Source: JAAYJK01 sp964531295 (GTDB lineage: Bacteria; Bacillota; Syntrophomonadia; Syntrophomonadales; Syntrophomonadaceae). Taken from it: a stretch of 8,436 bases of DNA. The notes below the pieces were generated by a model. The model ran no database searches and was not told where the DNA came from. It saw only the letters and a program-made list of their open reading frames with translations. The DNA is taken from the NCBI GenBank assembly GCA_964531295.1, contig CAZHHJ010000107.1, positions 1-8,436 on the forward strand, read 5' to 3'. Both the position numbers and the translations under genes were made by a program. Position 1 is the first letter of the stretch. The number at the start of each line of letters is the position of its first letter. Below, piece by piece: positions 5,402-8,436 of this stretch.

Positions 5402-6420
5402 TTATCGTCGCCCTGGGGCGGCTTTGCCGAAATAAATATGTCTTCGTCATTTTCAAGCAGTTTACTTAAATCATGCACCACTATGTTTTCGTTGGTTTCG
5501 TAGTCGGGATAGTGCGTGAAAAGCCTCTTTTGCTCGCTGGGGTTGCTGACTAGTAAATGGATTATGCCAGGGGCTCTTTTTACCCTGCGGAGGGTCTTGG
5601 CCGGCATACCGACTATATCAAATATATTTGCCAGTTCACCATCGATTACATAATGGCAGCCGTCATAGGGTGTGTCTAATTCTTCTATCTCGATTCCGCT
5701 GTTTAAAAAACAGTTCTTGAATTCTTGGGCCGGGTCCAGTAAGTATCGTATCGCATCGAAATCACCCTGGACGAGTATCCGTTCTTCTTGGCCGTAATTT
5801 TCTATGCTGTAATTTACGAAGTTGTTTCGGCTCCGAGTGTTTTCCGTTAGGATTAGTGTGTTTTGATTTTGAAATCGGTCCTGTAACCGGTGACATTCAA
5901 CGATTATCTTTTGTGTCATGTTGCGCTGCTTGTCCAGATTATCAAAGAATATTAGATTGTTGCCATTTACTAAAGCGATTGGAACAAAGTTGGGAATGTC
6001 TTGATCGGTCTTATACCCTGCCGGGGCCGAGAAGGTATCATATATGTCGAATAAACCTTCAAGAAGCAAACTTACCCGATATGCCTTCTCCTTTTCTTCT
6101 TCATTAGGTCTTTTCCCTCGTTCATCACCATGGATCGCTTCTTTCGTAATTAAGCTTTTAACTGCGACTACACCTTTCCTCGTTAAATAGTATATTGCTG
6201 CTACTTTTTTGTTCATTACCCTGGCGCCTGCCTTGGTAGGTTTCACAAATGCTTCACCTGATATTAACCCCTGCCTCTTTAATGCAGAAATCCTATCACG
6301 ACCTTTTTGTGGTGTGTGTCCTGATATTTGAGTTAATACCTTCCCTCTAAGATATTTGTGGTGGTACAAAGCTTCCAGTATTTTTAAATCCCCAACCTGT
6401 TTTGCCCATGTTCTTGCCAT
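5344..6420 (-). CDS. Replication-relaxation-type winged-helix protein
   Basis: The start ATG at 6420 (358 residues) is chosen because AAAGGAG lies 8 bases upstream; an ATG 45 bases earlier has no such site. Residues 9-90 form a winged helix: DLKILEALYHHKYLRGKVLTQI, then RDRISALKRQGLISGE and YYLTRKGVVAVKSL. The rest (about 105-330) is alpha/beta with acidic stretches, in keeping with the replication-relaxation family that accompanies conjugation and rolling-circle replication genes. Its last 58 bases overlap the coupling ATPase frame, and its stop lies just after a strong ribosome binding site, so the two genes are translationally coupled. A role in recognising element DNA near the coupling protein is inference. 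A second, shorter winged-helix gene follows the ATPase, so the ATPase is bracketed by two related proteins. Confidence 0.78.
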   Translation of the reverse strand: MARTWAKQVGDLKILEALYHHKYLRGKVLTQISGHTPQKGRDRISALKRQGLISGEAFVKPTKAGARVMNKKVAAIYYLTRKGVVAVKSLITKEAIHGDERGKRPNEEEKEKAYRVSLLLEGLFDIYDTFSAPAGYKTDQDIPNFVPIALVNGNNLIFFDNLDKQRNMTQKIIVECHRLQDRFQNQNTLILTENTRSRNNFVNYSIENYGQEERILVQGDFDAIRYLLDPAQEFKNCFLNSGIEIEELDTPYDGCHYVIDGELANIFDIVGMPAKTLRRVKRAPGIIHLLVSNPSEQKRLFTHYPDYETNENIVVHDLSKLLENDEDIFISAKPPQGDDKWAQALRNYTEQRGEDASL

Positions 6421-6463
6421 TGAAATTTCTCCTTTCTGTCTGCCATAATCATGGCTAAAATTC

Positions 6464-6510
6464 ATGCTTAAATAGTGTCGCTGATTGATGCTAATTTAAT
6501 AGTGTCGCTG
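6464..6510. repeat. Two 13-bp direct repeats, 27 bp apart
   Basis: AATAGTGTCGCTG occurs at 6471-6483 and 6498-6510. Each copy is preceded by ATGCT (6464-6468, 6488-6492) at a slightly different distance. They lie between a nested hairpin and the start of the winged-helix gene at 6420. Repeats of this kind are typical binding sites for a plasmid or element DNA-binding protein; the winged-helix product next door is a natural candidate. Confidence 0.5.
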
Positions 6511-6563
6511 CCGGGCTCGTGCATGTGGAGATGTATTGTGGTCGCAACTACAGTACGAGCCCG
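6511..6563. repeat. Nested hairpin with one-sided bulge (leader RNA or transfer-origin candidate)
   Basis: CGGGCTCGT (6512-6520) and ACGAGCCCG (6555-6563) are perfect 9-bp arms, extendable by a G-U and a C-G pair to 11. Directly inside the right arm, TGTGGT (6537-6542) pairs with ACTACA (6547-6552) around CGCA. The result is two stacked stems with a 14-base bulge on one side only. It sits in the proposed leader of the winged-helix/coupling ATPase operon. Such structures occur in origins of transfer and in regulatory leaders; no known class is recognised. Confidence 0.5.
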
Positions 6564-6584
6564 CAATGCTTGTTTTATTCGCGT

Positions 6585-6631
6585 ATTATCTACCTCTATC
6601 GCCGAATAGTGTAAAGCCGAGAGGGTGTCAA
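6585..6631 (-). promoter_or_regulatory. Promoter candidates for the winged-helix/coupling ATPase operon
   Basis: On the minus strand a perfect TTGACA (6631-6626) is followed 17 bases later by TATTCG (6608-6603), a poor -10. A second pair, TTTACA (6615-6610) and GATAAT (6590-6585), is better at the -10 but has a 19-base spacer. Either gives a leader of roughly 155-180 nt containing the nested hairpin and the direct repeats. The GTTTTTTGACACCC around the first -35 also resembles an insertion-sequence end. Confidence 0.4.
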
Positions 6632-6864
6632 AAAACGCAAAAATAGAACAAGCAACTCCTGATTTGGGGGCTTTTAATCTTCATAATCATGAGCAGTGTT
6701 TTAAAAACGTCCTCAAAGCCCGGATACATATGGCTTCGCAAGGGTTCCCGACTTGTTTTATCGGTTTTCTCTGATTTGCGAAAAGGTTTATCGCCTGAAA
6801 AGCCATTTTACCGGGATTTATAACTCAAGTGTAAGGCGTTTTCGGATTCTGGATTATTAATACC
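6632..6864. other. Gene-free stretch, nothing assignable
   Basis: About 230 bases lie between the stop of the RusA-like gene and the operon promoter. The longest minus-strand frame found by eye is about 39 codons (MAFQAINLF...) without a ribosome binding site. There is no clear terminator after the RusA-like gene. The stretch may be the decayed end of an insertion sequence, but no open transposase frame is left. Confidence 0.35.
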
Positions 6865-7497
6865 TTAAATCTGCATGATCTTTTGGTAATAACCCCCAAA
6901 ATCCACTGCCCTTAAAAGGGTGATTTCTATCCCTGGTTTGTCAGGATTTACTACTCCATCACAGAAGGTTGCTAGATAATTTATGTTGTCATCTTTAATG
7001 ATTCCAGCATCCCGAAACGTGTTATTTATTTGGCTGATTGTGTAGTTGTCCGAGTCTGATTTTCTCAGGAAATGGAATTTATACATGGCGATTGCCTTTT
7101 CTTCTCCGAAGGGTTTTAGGCCCTGTTTCCTGAGTTCATGGAAGGCGGTTTTCATGATTAAAAACCAACGTTGACGTTCCTTGGTAAATCCGATTTCTTT
7201 TGTGAATTTTGAATGTTTATAGGCCCTCAAATGTTCTGGTATTTGATTAGCAAAAATTCGGATTCTGTAGGGATCTTCGAGTATCTCCGTTTCCACCATG
7301 CCCGGGTTTTCATCATCTGCCATTTGCCAGTTTTGAGCGATATATTCGGGACTGTTTAAATAGTCGGAAACTAATGCCTCCCCGAAAATATTATACATTT
7401 GCTCAATTACGCCATAAAAAGCTTCTTTGTCTCGCGTTTTAAGGGTCTGGAACGTTTCAATTACTCCTTTGTCTACGCATATATTACTTAAATCCAT
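6865..7497 (-). CDS. Putative RusA-like Holliday junction resolvase (C-terminal half)
   Basis: This 210-residue protein starts at ATG 7497 with GAGGTGAT correctly spaced. Residues 1-90 are acidic and unrecognised. Residues 95-196 follow the RusA layout: KERQRWFLIMKTAFHELRKQG, a strand (AIAMYKFHFLR), then SDSDNYTISQINNTFRDAGIIKDDN (147-171) and a closing PDKPGIEITLL strand. In RusA the D-x-DN and later D-D pairs supply the metal-binding aspartates; here D148, D150 and D169/D170 are all present. RusA enzymes are dimeric nucleases that cleave four-way DNA junctions and are common on phages and conjugative elements. Typical members are about 110-150 residues, so the N-terminal extension is extra. 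The match was made by eye from motif spacing, and the acidic N-terminus is unexplained. The gene stands alone, with 444 bases to the next gene. Confidence 0.55.
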   Translation of the reverse strand: MDLSNICVDKGVIETFQTLKTRDKEAFYGVIEQMYNIFGEALVSDYLNSPEYIAQNWQMADDENPGMVETEILEDPYRIRIFANQIPEHLRAYKHSKFTKEIGFTKERQRWFLIMKTAFHELRKQGLKPFGEEKAIAMYKFHFLRKSDSDNYTISQINNTFRDAGIIKDDNINYLATFCDGVVNPDKPGIEITLLRAVDFGGYYQKIMQI

Positions 7498-7519
7498 ATT
7501 AAATCACCTCAAAAATAGC

Positions 7520-7550
7520 GAAAAGCCGCTGATATTATATCAGCGGCTTT
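7520..7550 (-). terminator. Perfect 13-bp inverted repeat: terminator with an extended -10 inside
   Basis: AAAGCCGCTGATA (7522-7534) and TATCAGCGGCTTT (7538-7550) pair perfectly around TTA, 12 bases after the stop of the S1 protein gene. On the minus strand the stem runs into TTTTCGCTATTTTT, so it can terminate. The centre also reads TGATATAAT (7542-7534), an extended -10 that could start a transcript for the RusA-like gene only about 37 bases downstream. The near-perfect symmetry would additionally suit a dimeric repressor. Confidence 0.65.
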
Positions 7551-7561
7551 CTAAATTGATC

Positions 7562-8302
7562 TTATAAAAAGGCTTTTCCGGTAATTATCCCTTTGAATTT
7601 CCCGTTGCCGTTCTTATCGGTTATTTCAACTATCAGTTCGTCGTCCCGTTGCATTTCAAACCAATCCGGTTGCGGTGAACATAACATATCTATGCCCGGT
7701 TCCAGATTAATGAATACCCCATTTTTGATGAAGTTAGTAACTGTCCCTAGATACTGGCCTTTAACCTGATACTTACCGACGCGTTCCTCCCATTTTTCCT
7801 TGTCCTGTAAGAAGTTTTTATGAGATACGGTGATCTTATTATCGGTAATTGCGATAACTTCCACACGGATTTTCTGGCCATAGGTGAAAAGCATCTTCAG
7901 ATTACTTCCCGGCATAATGCCCACTTCTTCCTGGGGCAGAATGGTTTCCAGATAGGAGTTATACTCTATTTTGGCCTCTGTTTCGCTTACGCTAATTATG
8001 ACCCCATCAAATACCTGTCCGACTTCTAGTTTATGGGACTGTTTGAGGTCTGTGATCGCCTGTATATTTGATATAGTTAAAGGATTAATGTCTATTATTT
8101 TGCCTACAACGGTGCGACCAATCAACCTACGGGCTGTTGCTCGCAAGTTTTTACTGTCTTGTATATTTTCTATTCCGACCTCGGATGCCGGTAATAGTGC
8201 ATTCATTTTTTCCGATAAACGAACGGTCAATGCCACCTGTTCTTCTTCGGGCGTAATAGCAATAATTCTGCCTTTTACGATTTCTCCATTTGTATAATTC
8301 AT
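7562..8302 (-). CDS. Protein with three S1-like RNA-binding repeats
   Basis: The start ATG at 8302 follows AAGGAGG by about 10 bases; the protein has 246 residues. Three S1/OB-like repeats are seen: 5-70 (GEIVKGRIIAITPEEEQVALTV...NALLPASEVG, interrupted by an insertion), 92-165 (LEVGQVFDGVIISVSETEAKI...TILPQEEVG...KITVSHKNF), and 175-240 (VGKYQVKGQYLGTVTNFIKNGVFINLEPGIDMLCSP). The GxV..I...G.FI.L..G pattern is best in the third repeat. S1 domains bind single-stranded RNA, as in ribosomal protein S1 and polynucleotide phosphorylase, but this stand-alone protein lacks any catalytic domain. It could bind element mRNA or single-stranded DNA. It is the first gene of the window's transcription order, separated from the RusA-like gene by the terminator hairpin. 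Its role in the element is unknown. Confidence 0.82.
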   Translation of the reverse strand: MNYTNGEIVKGRIIAITPEEEQVALTVRLSEKMNALLPASEVGIENIQDSKNLRATARRLIGRTVVGKIIDINPLTISNIQAITDLKQSHKLEVGQVFDGVIISVSETEAKIEYNSYLETILPQEEVGIMPGSNLKMLFTYGQKIRVEVIAITDNKITVSHKNFLQDKEKWEERVGKYQVKGQYLGTVTNFIKNGVFINLEPGIDMLCSPQPDWFEMQRDDELIVEITDKNGNGKFKGIITGKAFL

Positions 8303-8436
8303 ATTGTTATTTCCTCCTTAAATTTGAGATTTCTTTTAGTTTACTATTTTTGTGTAGATAAGTTAGTATTAATCACCCCCTTTGACCCAAAAACAGTTAA
8401 AAGATCTCCTTACTTTCTTCCTAACATTTGGTCGAT
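8303..8436 (-). other. Upstream region of the S1 protein gene
   Basis: Only the AAGGAGG ribosome binding site (about 8313-8319) is clear. No convincing -35/-10 pair was found. The minus frame ATC GAC ... AAG TAA (8436-8410) may be the last eight codons of a gene beyond the edge, but this cannot be supported. Confidence 0.3.

Noticed and set aside
6670..6815. 39-codon minus-strand frame (MAFQAINLF...)
   Set aside because: No ribosome binding site, no recognisable motif, and within a likely decayed region.
7971..8297. 108-codon plus-strand frame
   Set aside because: A shadow of the S1-repeat gene, without a start signal.
8410..8436. End of an upstream minus-strand gene (eight codons and TAA)
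   Set aside because: Too short to distinguish from chance; another frame stays open longer, to about 8367.
1..8436. CRISPR array, tRNA, rRNA, integrase, relaxase or attachment site
   Set aside because: None was seen: no regularly spaced repeats, no cloverleaf, and no matching protein motifs in any frame.

Overview
The window looks like part of an integrative conjugative element, or a related accessory island, from a moderately AT-rich Firmicute. A clostridial, spore-former-like lineage (Peptococcaceae type) would fit. This rests on the strong AGGAGG-type ribosome binding sites, U-tract intrinsic terminators, a VirD4/TraG-type coupling ATPase, and a secreted copper-amine-oxidase-N/ComEC-like protein paired with a DUF3006 gene. 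The host assignment is inference. Every convincing gene lies on the minus strand, so the map reads right to left.

Transcription order. (1) 8302-7562 is a protein with three S1-like RNA-binding repeats. A perfect 13-bp inverted repeat follows; it looks like a terminator and also carries an extended -10 promoter element. (2) 7497-6865 is a protein whose C-terminal half resembles RusA-type Holliday junction resolvases. (3) About 440 bases without a gene contain a TTGACA promoter candidate, a nested hairpin and a 13-bp direct repeat. (4) 6420-5344 is a winged-helix protein of replication-relaxation type. It overlaps (5), the type IV coupling protein ATPase (5401-3584). A second, shorter winged-helix protein (3525-2848) is (6), and a strong terminator closes this block.

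The left part is cargo-like. A regulatory stretch (2481-2847) may encode a compact RNA of about 75 nt with three hairpins. It precedes a secreted metallo-beta-lactamase-fold protein (2480-1059) and DUF3006 (1046-849), which end at a bidirectional terminator (about 697-740). Next comes a promoter whose -35 sits in the loop of a 26-bp inverted repeat, which would be a good repressor site. It drives a PP-loop ATPase of PAPS-reductase/DndC type. Only the first 170 codons of that gene lie in the window, which cuts it just after the SWGKDST nucleotide-binding motif.

Taken together, the right half suits DNA transfer and processing: coupling ATPase, two DNA-binding winged-helix partners and a putative junction nuclease. 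The left half holds a secreted putative nuclease/hydrolase and the start of a sulfur-transfer or defence-like module. No relaxase, integrase, attachment site, CRISPR array, tRNA or rRNA was seen. The most interesting items are the edge-truncated PP-loop gene with its operator, the two unexplained structured intergenic regions (2676-2790 and 6464-6631), and the coupling ATPase flanked by two winged-helix genes.
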